DNA of 64,000 nt from Grifola frondosa (Eukaryota > Basidiomycota > Agaricomycetes > Polyporales > Grifolaceae): NCBI GenBank assembly GCA_001683735.1, contig LUGG01000005.1, forward strand, positions 1,550,001 to 1,614,000, written 5' to 3'. The translations under genes were made by a program, and so were the position numbers. The notes below the pieces were generated by a model, which had not been told where the DNA came from, did not search any database, and saw only the letters and a list, made by a program, of their open reading frames with translations. Below, one piece after another: positions 48,583 through 61,018 of this stretch (within the stretch, counting starts at the first letter, position 1; each line of letters opens with the position of its first letter).

Positions 48583-49110
48583 ATGCTCGCCGTGCGATCC
48601 GTGAGTCGGCTATCATTTCTCTGATGTTTCATACTTTGACCTCTGCTAATACAGCCCGCATCCGCCCCTGCTCCTTTCTTCAAGAAGTTGAGCGAACGAT
48701 GGGGGCCACTATGGTCTACCTGTTTATGCTTGGGGCATCAGTAACCACGAATTCGCGCGTCTCTAGCAGACATTTGGATGCGACTTCAGCGAAGCGGACA
48801 TGGTTGGCACATGCGTCACCGCTCCTCCCAAACCATGCAACGCCTGCGGCAATGGATTAGAATTTATTGATTGGTACGCTCCCCTCCGAGCGCCTCAAGC
48901 GGGTTGCAATGCTGATAAGGCTGTGCAGGGTGTACACCGCGCTCAGCGGGAGATCCACTCCTCCGACTTCAGTTTTTCAACGCGCTCAAAATTGGTCATC
49001 TTCCGAAGGAAACCGCACACGACGTGTATTGCTCCGGGTGCGGAAATCTGACTCATGCACGCTCGTGTCACAGAGGGCGGTAAGCCTAGCGTTCAAGAAG
49101 CCGGGTGAGT
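48583..49110 (+). CDS. Small Cys-rich gene of unknown function
   Basis: The first exon is MLAVRS with a GTGAGT donor; the second opens with PASAPAPFFKKLSERW. Beyond a G5 run near 48700, the adjacent frame carries the better-looking HYGLPVYAWGISNHEFARL and FGCDFSEADMVGTCVTAPPK with CNACGNGLEF. A later exon has CSGCGNLTHARVTEG. Two CxxC pairs suggest a small metal-binding fold. A TAG interrupts the second frame near 48767 and the exon joins are uncertain, so the gene may be broken. Confidence 0.4.
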
Positions 49111-49694
49111 ACATTGTCGTCCTCCGACATCACACAGTTTACAACGTTAAACTATCCTAGTGTCTCGGCTCTTAGCTCTATGCGAAGCTCTTTTTCATAA
49201 TATATAAAGACACTTCAAGACCATGCCTACTAGGCTTACCCGTTGTCTTGATTGTTTGCCCGGAACAGACTCAGGCGAATACGTACGAGGCCGATGCTGT
49301 GGATTAGATTGTGCTCCCCACCCAGGAGGGCGTCATCAGAGTCAGGGACCCTTGCAACTTATAATCTGTGATGGTCAGCCCGGTGACGTTGCTTCCGACA
49401 TTGTCGAAGCTTTACACTAAAGCTATTGGTCCTATTTCATGCCCTTCTGGATCTGCGCATATCAATTCAAGCTCTCTCAAAGATCTTCGCTGTCCAGCCT
49501 CCACCCCGATCTCCTACATTTCAGGTGTTCCATGATCCCCGTCGGTGCATACTTACATGGCAAAAGATCCTGCGTGACACTATCACCCCATACAGCCCCA
49601 ACTCGCCCTTTGCATCATCAACAGTAACAATACATTTCATAACCTATCTCACGAAACGCACCCATAGACCGCCCTGTACCCGCACAACGCATGA

Positions 49695-51847
49695 TCAATA
49701 CTCATTAAATCGATGCAGTGGAGCAAAACGTACCTTGAGATATTCGGTGACCGCTGTGTTCGGCCAAAATTTCTCAATCGCTTGACGACCTTTCCCCAGC
49801 TTCCATGCCTCCGGTGGCCGAGCGCCCTCTGGAAGCGCGTCCGGCACAAGCTCGACGCCAGAGAAGGTCTGCAGCAGGCGCGCCATCATGAACGACGCCT
49901 CACTCAGCGCGAATGCCTGGCCTGGGCACTGAGACGCCGTCAGCACCGCCCATCTAAGGTGGAAAGAACAAGCGTACATTGCGGGGCCAGAGAGGAATGG
50001 AATATACATCCAAGGGTGGGCGCGATAGCGCGCCGCGCGCTCATCAAGCCAACGGTCGGGATCGAACGCGTCGGCGTCGGCGCCCCAGAGGTCCGGGCGC
50101 GCGGTGGGAGCATGAGCCAAGTGAAGCGCGCCCCGCGCGGGAAATACAGCTGTGTGCGACCATCTGAGGATGGCAGAAGGACTTCTTCAGTGGCGTTCCG
50201 GATGCCCATGGGGGCGGGCGGGAAGAGGCGAAGCGTCTCGTTCAGCACCGCGGTCACTGGAGGGTATGTAGGAATATGAGGGATAGCGAGAAAGAAGGGG
50301 GGCATACTGTAGGTCATCTTGCGCGCGGATGCAGGCGTGGGGTTGTCAGAGGATCCGCAAACGTCAAGGACTTCTTTGCGGAGACGCTGCAAGACCTCGG
50401 GATGCATAGCGAGGAGGTACACGGTGAATGTGAGGAGAGCCGCTGTCTGAGAATACGATTAGAACTCTCGTCCATGTAATCTATAGGGAAACACACTGTA
50501 TCGCGAGCAGCCATAAGGACATTGAGCAACCCATAGCGCACCGTCTCTTCATCTTACAAAACGGACGCAAGTCAGGTTCCCGATAGCGACAACACTCACA
50601 TAGACTCACCCTCAGTATGCTCGACGAAGTTCTCAATCAGGTGTTCGTTCTTCTTCTTCTCTTAATGCCATGTTCTCGCGCACGGGCCTTATCTTGGAGC
50701 GCCTTCTCCACGACAGGCTTAATCCATCGAGTTATAACTTTGGCATCTGGAAGTGTGCGGTCGCCAAAGAACTCATAAAGAGGGAAGAATGCGCCTAGCC
50801 TGAATCGCATGGCAATCGTCACTTGAATTTCCTCGAACGCTCTCGAGAACGTGCCAAACTCGTCATCAGCTGCGGCCCCTTTAGGCCCGATACGTGCCTT
50901 AAACGGAATAGGGCGCGGTGCGGAGAGCGAGTCCGGGCAGAAGCCCAGGAGAAAGTCTGACCCGGAGTCGAGCGTGAACCGCGAGAAGAGGTCTTGGGCG
51001 TCAATGGGCGAACCAGACTCGAGCGCGTCAGAGAGGATTGAGAGCACTTTGTCTGTATGTTCGGCGAATATCTCGAAATCGGAGACGCGCTCTTTCCCAA
51101 GGAAGGGTCGAATCATCGCACGATTCTGTGAAAGAAGCCTGTAAAATGACGGTAAGAAATATTGATGTATCTCACTTGTTTCCATGCTTCTCCATCTCTA
51201 CAATGTCATATCCACGAATGTTAATGAATCATCCAACAAAACACAAAACCGTACGGACGTCACAAATATTCCGCGACCAAGGAAGGTCTGCCTATATGAA
51301 AAGATGAGTGCGACTTTATACACTGAACACAGGTAGACGAACATCTTCTCCGCCTGTTCAGGTCCTCTCTCGAATGAATTGAAACTGGTTGAGTGCACTG
51401 CATGGATGTGGATATCATTCCTGGAAATAATCTCTCATGTGATTGAAGTCAGTATGAATGATAGAGAGAAAGGCTCCGATACTCACATTATCTTTCCACA
51501 AAATGCGGGTATTCAACGTTTCACAGTTATACTCGTCCAGGATCTCGTTCATTGCCTGCAGAGCATAACCCGTTCGGAGGTCTTTGGCAAAGCGGAACAT
51601 GATATCGATATTTCCGGGCCATTTTCCGCGAGCTCGAGGGATCGGTATCGCGCTCAACTTCCTTGCCCGTCTGTCGTTCGACCAGTTGTGATACCAGGAT
51701 GTCACCGAAACCCAAATACAAGGTGAGATTGTGTATGCGAGGACGGCGAACCCGCCGAAGGAGATGTGCTGCGGTACACGCGTCAATAAACATATGTGAT
51801 CGCGATGGGGGAAGAAGGAACTGTGTCAGTTCCAACAAAAATCGCAT
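49695..51847 (-). CDS. Cytochrome P450 monooxygenase 2 (CYP63-like)
   Basis: ATG 51847 (MRFLLELTQFLL) starts a membrane-anchor region whose frame changes twice at a C run and a T run (about 51800-51830). Later parts are good: RARGKWPGNIDIMFRF, TGYALQAMNEILDEYNCETL, HQYFLPSFYRLLSQNRAMIR, DLFSRFTLDSGSDFLLGF, I-helix NVLMAARDT joined to AALLTFTVYLLAMHPEV, K-helix NETLRLFPPAP, FDPDRWLDERAARY, and the heme loop IPFLSGPAM joined across an intron to CPGQAFALSEASF. The stop is TGA 49695-49697. The order and wording resemble the fungal CYP63 alkane/aromatic-oxidising group, from memory. I-helix Asp-Thr, ExxR and heme Cys are all present, so it should be catalytically competent if the N-terminal breaks are sequencing errors. 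Confidence 0.8.
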
Positions 51848-52406
51848 ACGATAGTAACTCGGGGAAGCTGGGAGATCGTCATAATGGTTTCGTCTGATCA
51901 GGGATGGAGGAGACTGATCACTACGAACAAGAATATGCTTATTTGTCCAACGTCACGTTGGAAAAGTGTGAGCCTAACCGAGGAAGGCAGTTTCTATCAA
52001 ACTTTGATATGAGTACGTACCTCATGTTTTGATGCATGATGCTGAGCAAGGCAGCAATCACCATGACTGATTAGACTCAGATGTTCCGTGAATCGCGACC
52101 GGGTTGTCCGACACCAGACACAATTTCAATGAGTGTAAATTCCTATTCGCAACTAATTTTTGGACATGTGTGCGCGAGGTGTAGTTCAGAGCAGAATCGA
52201 CGTCTTAATTGCAACTCGCACTTGCAAGCGGTGGAGTCGACACGGTCACGTGACCATATCTAAGCAGTGCCACAACGGTGGCGTTGTTTGTTCGTTTTCC
52301 TCGAACACATTCTCTGCAAAAGATTCACCGCAGCACTTGATATTACGATATAGTGAGATTATACTTAGGCTAATATACACCTTCTTTACTCCTCCGTTAT
52401 ACAGAT
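51848..52406. other. Intergenic region
   Basis: This is the divergent promoter interval of P450-2 (minus) and the F-box gene (plus). I see no gene and no distinctive site. Confidence 0.5.
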
Positions 52407-53794
52407 ATGGACCCTGACATTAGCGAGCGCTCAATGGAACTACCCGTCATGGTGCCGATTGAAATGTGGGAGGAAATCATCGACTGCTTCAGAGAGATCT
52501 TTGAGCATGAAGTGTTGGATGAGTTTACAATCCAAACTTCGTGTTCCTCTCAATATTATGCAACTCTGCGAGCATGTGCCCTGACATGTCGTGCATGGCT
52601 ACCCAGAAGCCGCCGAAATCTCTTCCGCACAATTGTATTGCACACGCCGGAGGATTTGGCACGTTTCGCAAAAATCATTTGTCGCTCCTCATCTTTCCCG
52701 TCTTGTACTTTCAATCCAACTGCGTTACGACGGAGATTCATCTGAGCAGCTTATCGAAAAGTTCCCCATGGCCCTCGTCTACAGGCTTCCTTGCATGTCT
52801 TCACTTCACATCTGCGGCAGCCTCAATTATCTTGAAGCCGGTCATGGATTTTTTGGGGTCCTTTCACAGTTCCGGTCCGTTACTCATCTCCACATTCACC
52901 GCCTACACTTCGTTTCATTTTCAGACTTTGTTCACATGGTCTGGGCATTAGACAGCCTTTCTTCCCTGATGTGTTGTCAGGCATTCTGGCCTGAAAACAC
53001 AGTTCAAATGTCAGATGTCTGGAAGCACACTCAAACTCTCCGCCTCTAAAATTCGTCAAGGTACGTGATTTGAATTCACCAGTTAGGCTATGGCGTTAAA
53101 TTGAACTCTCAGATGCACCTCCACTCTTGGTCATCTCTGACACAGCTGCTCGAAGTGCTCGTGGGAACATCTGTTGAGCACTTACATCTGGATATTACAC
53201 ACAGTGGAAGGACACAGCCAATTTCGATCAGTAAGTCGGCTCGTGGTCCAAAATGCGATGGCGAGTTTGAGATCTCACCTTGCAGATGACCATCGACATA
53301 TTTCCGTTCTCGCCCACCTGCGAGCTATAGAATTAGTTGTGAGCTGGGCAGACTATGCATCAGTGTACGGGTTCCTCTCTCTTGTCCCTCACATCCGTGA
53401 GGTGACGCTGTGCACTTGCCACATGGGCCCCGAGACATATCCTAGTCACAGGTCATGCCCTCGTATTGAAGCTCTCAACGTACTCCGGGACTCTAGCCTG
53501 GATCAGCTCTTCTCCGGCTCTCAGACTAGCCAACTGCAGCGGCTGACCATGACGTTCCGCGATGTGACAGAATCCCGCTATTTCTGGACTCGGGCAGTTT
53601 CATCTCGACTTCCGCGCGCTAGAGCGCGAGGCATTTTGCATGTCGAAATCGACGATCTTAGCTCGTCCACACATATCTGGCCTATTCGGAATTACACATC
53701 TTCGCTGCCAGGTGATTGGAACATACAACGCCCTCCATCCTCACAATGCTGCAATGGAGACTCCTTCCATCCACAGCCAAAAAACAGTGCTTAA
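52407..53794 (+). CDS. F-box protein 2
   Basis: ATG 52407; VPIEMWEEIIDCFREIFEHE and TLRACALTCRAWLPRSRRNL are the F-box core, followed by LFRTIVLHTPEDLARFAK. At an A5 run (52670-52674) the frame changes to SFVAPHLSRLVLSIQLRYDG and SEQLIEKFPMALVYRLP. The usual body follows (LSQFRSVTHLHIHRLHFVSF). Introns fit near 53063-53112 and 53233-53285. The final frame (HISVLAHLRAIELVVSWADY, FLSLVPHIREVTLCTCHMGP) runs to TAA 53792-53794. Likely an SCF adaptor of the expanded Agaricomycete F-box set, a sister type to the gene at 39748. Confidence 0.65.
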
Positions 53795-54500
53795 ACTCTA
53801 CTCCGCATAGTTCGAAGTTCATCATGCTTGGTAAGAGTTTAAGCATCATTGTTAGAATTGCGGTACTGACCTAAATATTCGCGCCTTCCTGTCGACCTGA
53901 ATTTACAATCTCGTGCTTCAGGGCATTTTCACCCGGAATCAGGGTTCGTTCCAACTAGCTAGGTTGCAGGAGAAGTTACGAATATGTGGGGTATAGACGC
54001 GTTGAGGTCAAATTGAGCTTGAACGTATTGTTGGTACTATGAAACCTATTTCACAATGAATGTAAGACAGAAACGATGTATGATCTGGAAGTTCCACGGT
54101 GTCGACCGCAGGGAAAGACAGAGAGTTCTGGCATACGAATTAAGACAATTACTGAGCAGGGTTGAGAAATAATCACGAGAAGAGATATGGTCATGCGTGT
54201 ATCCAGGTACTGAAAGATACGACTAATATTCAACTCCAGCGACATAGTACAGATGACGAGATGACTTTAACGGTATACAACTGAATATTATAGTAAAACA
54301 GCTGCGGCGTGTTATGGATGGATGAAGGATGAAAGACGAAATAACCTCCAGCAAAACTTCGAATCCAGAACTGTACGGTTTCTTCGAGCTGAAACGGGAG
54401 GTAGTAGTAACATTCGTAACGCGCGCACGATAGAGCTATGATAAGCCATTTTGGATGAGATAACACGGGAGGCGTACATCCGTCCTGAACAGGCTGAGGA
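53795..54500. other. Intergenic region
   Basis: Nothing recognised; short frames only. Confidence 0.5.
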
Positions 54501-55630
54501 CTAATACGGGTAGATGACGCGCTCTTCACGCTCTCGATCCATGCCGCGGTCAGTTTCTCTCTCTAGTGCGACGCTGTGCGCACCGTAATCTGCGCTTCGC
54601 TGTTCTGTGATGGGCGCGAAGAGCGGCACGGGAGGCAGCGGCGAAGTTAGGGACATCGTTGCTGCGGGCGCTTTCATGTTCTGCGTTGTGGTCCGCAATC
54701 GTGCGTCACCATTTACATCATGGCTGGATGGGGCTAAGGAGGGGGCGAACCCGGCTTCGTCTGCTTCTTTTTTAGTCTGACGCCACTGCTTCCGCAGTTC
54801 CTTGAATCCTGCATGCAGACGCGTGTATAAATGCAGGGTTATAAAGGAAGAGAGATCGGAAGACGTACCGGCAGGGCTGCGCTTTGGTCCATGCCGATGC
54901 ATTACGACGTGTGCATTGAGGTGGTTCAACGTCCCATATGCTTTCGTGCAGTTCGGCCAGCTACAAGTATACAGGATCCGAAGTTAGCTGCCCTCTATCT
55001 AAATCGCGAGAAAAGAAGGGACACACCTGCACTGGTACAGTCGCTCTATCTCGTCATACCGTTGCGCGGTCGCATTTTCACTTTATTGCCCGGAAGTGAT
55101 ATAAACGAGTAGCTCTCGCTGTTATTTTCTGAGTCCTCCGAGACGTGCTTGTCATACATGGACGTTTCTTCCGGGACCTCAGAGTACATGATATCGTCTT
55201 CAAGGTCCCTGCCAATGTGACCGCGCCCAACCTGTGTTTCAAGTTCTCCGGAAAAATCAAAGTCCGACAAGATGCTACGAGGTGTGGAAATGCAAGTGGA
55301 GGAGTCTGTGGGTCCATCTGATAACATAAAGACCGTCACAAGTAATTGCTTGTGAATATGATACCTCCGAATCGTCGTATAACTCTACATCTGCATCGCC
55401 AATAGTCTTCAGGTATACGAAGGAGTAAAGATGTTTGAGATAGTTCCGACTGACAAGCCGTTATGGAAATGTGGATACATAAGATGTGTTGGCTCACCCC
55501 CATGCTCATCAATGTCTATTTGCGGCTTAAGATGCTCGAGCATCGCCGGGTATTGCGAGGAATTTCCACCTGTGACTGAGCGATTAGCGTCAGGTGAGTA
55601 TTTAAGGAGGCCACCAACGTCACAAAGAGA
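54501..55630 (-). CDS. C2H2 zinc-finger protein, probable transcription factor
   Basis: Several exons: DVGGLLKYSPDANRSVTGGN (55630-55412), a short exon DADVELYDDSE, an acidic Ser-rich exon (DSSTCISTPRSILSDFDFSG, about 55317-55060), then YDEIERLYQC joined across an intron (near 55028-54962) to SWPNCTKAYGTLNHLNAHVV and MHRHGPKRSP. Together they give one C2H2 finger (C-x4-C-x12-H). The C-terminal exon AGFKELRKQWRQTKKEADEA continues to a Pro/Ser-rich end at TAG 54501-54503. This single-finger type with a following KELRKQW helix is common in basidiomycete regulators. The 5' end is open: the first exon begins at an acceptor, so an upstream exon exists. One frame junction near 55082 is uncertain. 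Confidence 0.65.
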
Positions 55631-55639
55631 CAAGAAGTC

Positions 55640-56990
55640 TCTATCAGAAGCAATTGCAATCTCTGCATCCGAATTCTATGTGAACACTCGTAAATTCGTA
55701 ATCTCAAATAAGGTGAAGAATGTGTGTACATTGAGGATATAGTCGAGCAAATATTGAACTGGATCGTAAGGCTGTTGAATAAACATTAATGTTAGCACAA
55801 TGCTCGAATTTGACACTATAAGGATCGTGCACCTTTCACGATCGGGGACTTCTTCTATGCTGTCTCCTTCCGAGCGGGTCTCAGCAAATATCAACATCCG
55901 GTTCGTGCCGTCTGGCTCGGGCAGATTATGAGGCCGGCTGCTGCCTGGTTACCCTCTGCAACATGAACGCTCTTTTCTTCATCTTGTAGTAGTTCAAGAA
56001 GATGCACTGGTCATGTGCCTGCTCCTCAGTGCAGGCGGCATCGTCGACAGAAGCTCCCGCGATGGTACTCAGTGTCCTAGTCGAGGGGTTCGGAGACCAC
56101 ACCGGTATTGCACAGACATGGAGACACTATGAGAATAGATAGGGAGCATTTGCAGACGCAGAGGGCCCAAAATCCCGTGAAGAACAGCTCGCCTTCGCGT
56201 GTGCGACTTTATATGCCGCCACGGTCCAATCCGCGGTCTTGACATGGCCCGAAACAAAATGAGGTCTTCCTCTCGTTTTCCAGCCCCAAATCTCTAGCAA
56301 AATCGCACCACTTGGAGTAATTGAGGCGGATATAGTCCTTAAGTGCCTGTCAGCATGGTTATTTTTCGCATTTCCGGCTCTTGAGCAGGAGCAACGCTCC
56401 CCGCTCGCGTGGACTTGTAACGGAGCCCCCCGCCGACTGATGCAGCCATTTGCCTACGAACTATCAGATCGATTGCGATACGACAACACGACTCACGCTG
56501 ACGCGCCTGCGCTCGCCTCAACGAGGTAAGGCTCTTGCTGTGTAATTCTCGCTTGGTTTGATCTCTGCGTCGCGAGAATTGTGTTAATATTGCAGTGAGG
56601 AGAACGGTAACAAAGTCATCTCCCAGAGCATTTGTCTTATCGTCGACAGTGTTGAAGAGACGGTAGAATCCACCTCTGTCGATATAGCCAACGTCGCCGA
56701 CGAGACTTCTCCAGCACGAGTGGGTTCTGGTGCCCAGAGAGGCAAGCCGAGTTTGAGAAAGAAGAGCTGCTCAGCATAGATATCCCAGGCGCCCCGGTTC
56801 GTTGGACATGGTGGGTGGTGCGTTCACTGTGGGGATGAGACAGGTGTTTTCACTTTATACAAAGCAAGGCATTATAACAACCACTGCCACCAAGGCAGTG
56901 AACACAAAATTATCTCGAAACGAAGCCTGTCAGATTGATGCACATAGCATAAAGCAGCATATGTGATGTCGTAATAGAAGACATGCGGTT
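55640..56990. other. Gene-poor stretch
   Basis: No gene supported. A minus-strand frame at 55676-55897 could hold the missing first exon of the zinc-finger gene, but I see no clear link. Confidence 0.4.
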
Positions 56991-56999
56991 GGTGATGAC

Positions 57000-58535
57000 G
57001 GGCTGTGCTCGTTCGAAGTCAGCCACTGACGATGTATAATACAATATCCTAATCACCTTAAACCGTGGTGGAACTCGACTGGGAGAAGAGCAAATGTCAA
57101 TCGGTTCAAAATCGTGTGACAGTGAATGATCAAAATTTGACACGCACTGTGCACGCCAAAAGCAAGCATTCTGAAGAATCCGAGCACAAGGTGGGGTCCA
57201 TGAAGATCATGAAAAGATTGAGAGCTACCCCCTAACACGTTCAAGCACGATTACAAGACGCCGAATGCGCGAGTGTCGCCTAGCGCAGCACTCTGCGGGA
57301 ATTAATGTGGCAAATACGAACACATGTATTCTCATGCACCTGCCAGGCCAAATGCCGAGCGCCACACACATTGGGCCTTGACAGCCGTCTTCAGGCACCG
57401 GAAGCTCGCTAGACACGAAGATGGAGGGACTTCTGAGACTAGGTTCGCTTATCAGCATCTATCTGCAGAAGACAGCACCCCGGGATCTGTTGGACAGATC
57501 CTGGAGATGCATAGTATACCAGGCAGGGCAGTGACACAACTGCCTTTCCAACCGCGAGCCGCGACGATATCGTGCACACATCCAGAACCGACACGCCCCC
57601 GTTAACGCTAGACTCGTTAGCCAGCTCTAACGTGCAGGGCAGTCACGTTGGTGTCTGGTAGGTAAATGCGAGTTCTGCATTCCGAAGTGCTGCACCATCG
57701 ACGGACGATGTTCTGTACTCCGTCTTCCGTCTTCATCATAAGTTCCCGTTTCTGGTTGAGGATGAGTGATGTTAGCACGATGGGGGACTGCGTCATAATG
57801 AGACAGCGCGTACGGCGGCGGAAAACTACTTCCACGACATAGACTATTATATCTGGCTCGAAGTTGGACGCTGGCGATGCATAAGTAATACAAAGTTCAA
57901 CTCACCTCAGGCACGAAGAGCCCACTTGGAGAAGAACGTGCATGCAATGTGTTCCGACCGTTTCGCGGTAAGTGGACGAACTTTGCGATATGCCCCTACC
58001 TTCGAGCGTTCCGCAGAATTCAAAAGGATCACGCAAGACCAGGGAGTATCTCGGCCGCGGCACCGTATGCCCTCCGAGCCACAAGAACATCGTGCACGGC
58101 ACACAGAATGTGGGACACGGCGAGCATAACACGAGTCGAACCTAGGCTCGCTAGCCAGCCTCTATATGCGGAAGACAGTCGTTCCTCTGTATATAGATAT
58201 CTATCTGCAGAAGACAGCACCCGGGATCTGTGTGGACTATGCCCGCTCAAAGTCAGATGCACACAAGTAATACAACGTTCAAAGGTACTCACTCACTCAG
58301 GCCACAGAACTCGACTCGGAGAAGAACGTGCGTGCAATGTGTTCCGACCCGTTCGCGTAAGTGGACGAATAACCTGCGATATGCCCCTGCCTTCGAGCGT
58401 TCCGCAGAATTCAAAGGGATGATCACGCAAGACCAGGGAGTATCTCGGCCGCGGCACCGGCGTATGCCCTCCAAGCACAAGAACATCGTGCACGGCCACA
58501 CAGAACGTTGTACACGGCGAGCATAACGGTCACAC
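57000..58535. repeat. Tandem segmental duplication, three copies of a block
   Basis: Copy 2 (about 57877-58135) and copy 3 (about 58268-58530) are highly similar: both contain GAAGAACGTGC, TGTTCCGACC, CTTCGAGCGTTCCGCAGAAT, CACGCAAGACCAGGGAGTAT and ACGGCGAGCATAAC, about 393 bp apart. A more diverged copy of the preceding part (CTCGTTCGAAGTCAG ... CTCGACTGGGAGAAGA) is at about 57000-57100. ATCTATCTGCAGAAGACAGC recurs at about 57457 and 58198. No frame is shared across copies, so it looks non-coding. Confidence 0.8.
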
Positions 58536-59029
58536 AGAAGCTGTCGTGTATCCGGGCAGTACGCGCCCTGTATACTATGCGGAAGATGGCATCCGGGGCA
58601 TGCGTGCACACCGTTCAAATTCGGAAACGTGAGCTGCGACGCGGTTACAGTAGCAGCAGACCACTCGGCGTCGTCGACACTCAACCAATCGTCCGCTCCG
58701 ATCCGTCCTACATTAAATTTTATCACTTACTCGACCGCTCGGAACCAGCACTGGCACTCGCCCTCCCCCCCTCCTCGTACGTCTCGCGGTTCACACACCA
58801 CAAGCACGCCCGCAACACGTCCATCACACATACGCATAAATTACCGAGCTCGCAGATGCGTGAACCTACTCGCGCAGTCTACGTATAGGAAGCAAGAACA
58901 GACGAGCGTATATATAATACATCTGCGCAGTAGGCTCGGTGCCGGCAGGACCGCATACGTGCGTGCGTGAGTCGGAAAGCCAGCCAGCTAGCTAGCTATA
59001 GCTAATAATGGGCGGACGGGCGGGGCGTT

Positions 59030-59075
59030 GTGTGTACGTAAGCATGTATATATGTATGTATGTATGTACGTATGC
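59030..59075. repeat. TATG/TACG microsatellite
   Basis: A run of GTATGTATGTA units just 3' of the GTPase gene. Simple sequence only. Confidence 0.7.
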
Positions 59076-59241
59076 ATCAAGTATGTAGTAAGAAATAAAA
59101 CAACAGGAACGACAGACAGCCAGCCAGCCAGACAAACAAGCCTCAGACAGCAGCACAGAGCATATACAACCAACAACAACCAAACCATCCAGCGTCCTTT
59201 CCAGTCCATCCACAGTCCATCCGTCGGGGGGCGCGTGCGCC

Positions 59242-61018
59242 CTAGCAGATAACGCAACAGCGCCCCTTCTCCTCCCACTCGCCCGCGCCCCCGCTCGCCG
59301 CGCGGCGGGCCCGAGCGAGCCGACGGAGCGCCCGTGCGCGTGGCCGTACGGGTGCGCGGCACGCCCTCGCGCATGAGCATGCTCGCGCGCGTCGCCGCCT
59401 CGAACACGTCGTCCACGCCCTCGATCTTCAGCGCCGAGCACTCCTTGTACGCGCGCGCGCCGATCGCCTGCGCTACGCGCTCCGCCTGCTCGCGCGTCAC
59501 GTACTGGTTCGCGTTCGGGAGCCTGTGTGCGCGCCGGTCAGCTTCGGAAGGAAGGGAAGGGGGGAGAGGGGGGGGGGAGGGAGAGGGGCGTACCTGGTGG
59601 TGGGCGGAGGTCGGACTTGCAGTCCGACAGAATGACGGGGATGGTGGGTCCGCAGATCGAGCGCACTTCTTCTATCCACTGCAGGGCGGTCAGCACACAC
59701 GCACGTACACGCCGTGCGAGAGAGAGGACGCACCTTGACGCTGACTTATCGAGCGAGTCTGGTGTGTCGATGCCGAATGCGATGAGGATGACGTGTGACT
59801 TTGAGTATGACTCGGCCGTAATCGCTGTGGCGGCGTCAGCGTGCGAGCAGGCGGGCGGGGGGAGCTGCGCACCTCGTATTTCCTTCTTGGCCGCTATGCG
59901 GACGCAGTCCGGTGAGCACATGAAACCTAGAAGACGCGGGACCGAGGACATCGTACGCACGCGGTATCCCATAGTGCGAGCTGCACGGCTTCCCGTAGCC
60001 TGATCTCTCCGCTACGTAGTTTTCAAAAATCGCTGGTGGGCACAAGTGAGCGGATGCATGTGGGTTTTTTTTGTTGGACCGACTCACTGGGTTGCTGTAG
60101 CACGAGGCACACAGGGTCAGTCACGTCCACAAGGAAGACAAAAAGAGGAAGAAGAAGAAGAAGAAGAAGAAGAATATGGAAGCGAAGGCGATTTCTGGCC
60201 GCTATTCCGAAAAGAATTATCGCCAGAATCGTGCCGCAGTCTGTCAAGAAATGTGTGCCTCCCCTTTCCTACATGGTGTCACTCCGCAGCAGCACCAAAA
60301 ATAACAGGACAGTCCGTGATGGATACGCCGCTGAGGAACATGTGCGGCGGCCGTGGGGTAATCCATGAATGGGTGGGGGTGGTGCCGAATAGGACAGAGA
60401 TACAGCAGACAGCAGAGAAGACCGAGAATGCCGAAAGTTGACCAGATTGGGAAGAGAACATAAGAACTGATCGGATGAAATTGCAGCATGTGCGGGGGCA
60501 GCAGTGATAAGGCGAAGGCGCAGTCGCTGGATACAAGGCAGACGGAGTGATGAAACACGAAAGAGCTGGCACGCCGAGCCGGGACGACCGTAGCGGATAG
60601 AGAGTGGCCGACCATTTGGGCACACGGGCACACAACAAAAGCAAAAGACAAAAAAGGGGGAAGGTGGGAGAGGAGACTCACGTATTCCTTAGGAAATTCT
60701 CCAAGTGCGAATGAACATAGCAATGACGTCTTTCCACAGGCGCCTAGTGGGCGTTAAGGGATGAAGCGAAGACCGGCATGGGCGAGCGAAGGCATGGAGG
60801 GCGATACGCGTGCGATATTGAATGGTGCGGCGGGAACGCATGGTGGGAACGCATGTGGATAACGAGATCAGAAAAAACAGAGCGAAACAGAGCGGAAGAG
60901 GCGGTGAGCGGGAGGAGAGAGGGGAAAGAGACACGACATACCATCACGACTATTACAAGCTTTCTCCTAATCTGGCGGAGGGTTGCTGCGTGAGCTGCGG
61001 TGGACAAGAGATAGAAAC
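59242..61018 (-). CDS. Rho-family small GTPase with CaaX terminus
   Basis: Minus-strand exons spell a Rho GTPase: QIRRKLVIV (60980-60945), ACGKTSLLCSFALGEFPKEY (60738-60684, P-loop), IFENYVAE (near 60025), AVQLALWDTA, SYSKSHVILIAFGIDTPDSL (about 59815-59755), WIEEVRSICGPTIPVILSDC (59685-59625), QYVTREQAERVAQAIGARAY and FEAATRASMLM (59510-59370). A CCVIC end with TAG 59242-59244 gives a C-terminal prenylation box, but in another frame. At least three one-base G losses are needed to keep the frame (about 60950, 59955, 59825). An in-frame start is not certain; a possible upstream exon is missing. It is expected to act as a GTP-switched regulator of polarity and the cell wall; the switch-II wording is closest to Rho2-type proteins from memory. 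Confidence 0.7.
60148..60174. repeat. AAG trinucleotide repeat
   Basis: About nine AAG units inside an intron of the GTPase gene on the opposite strand (TTC in the transcript sense), so it forms part of a pyrimidine-rich intron stretch. Confidence 0.75.

Noticed and set aside
49223..49420. 65-codon frame with six Cys after a TATATAAAG sequence
   Set aside because: The TATA-like word is only about 15 bases before the ATG, too close for a transcription start, and there is no intron, signal peptide or family match.
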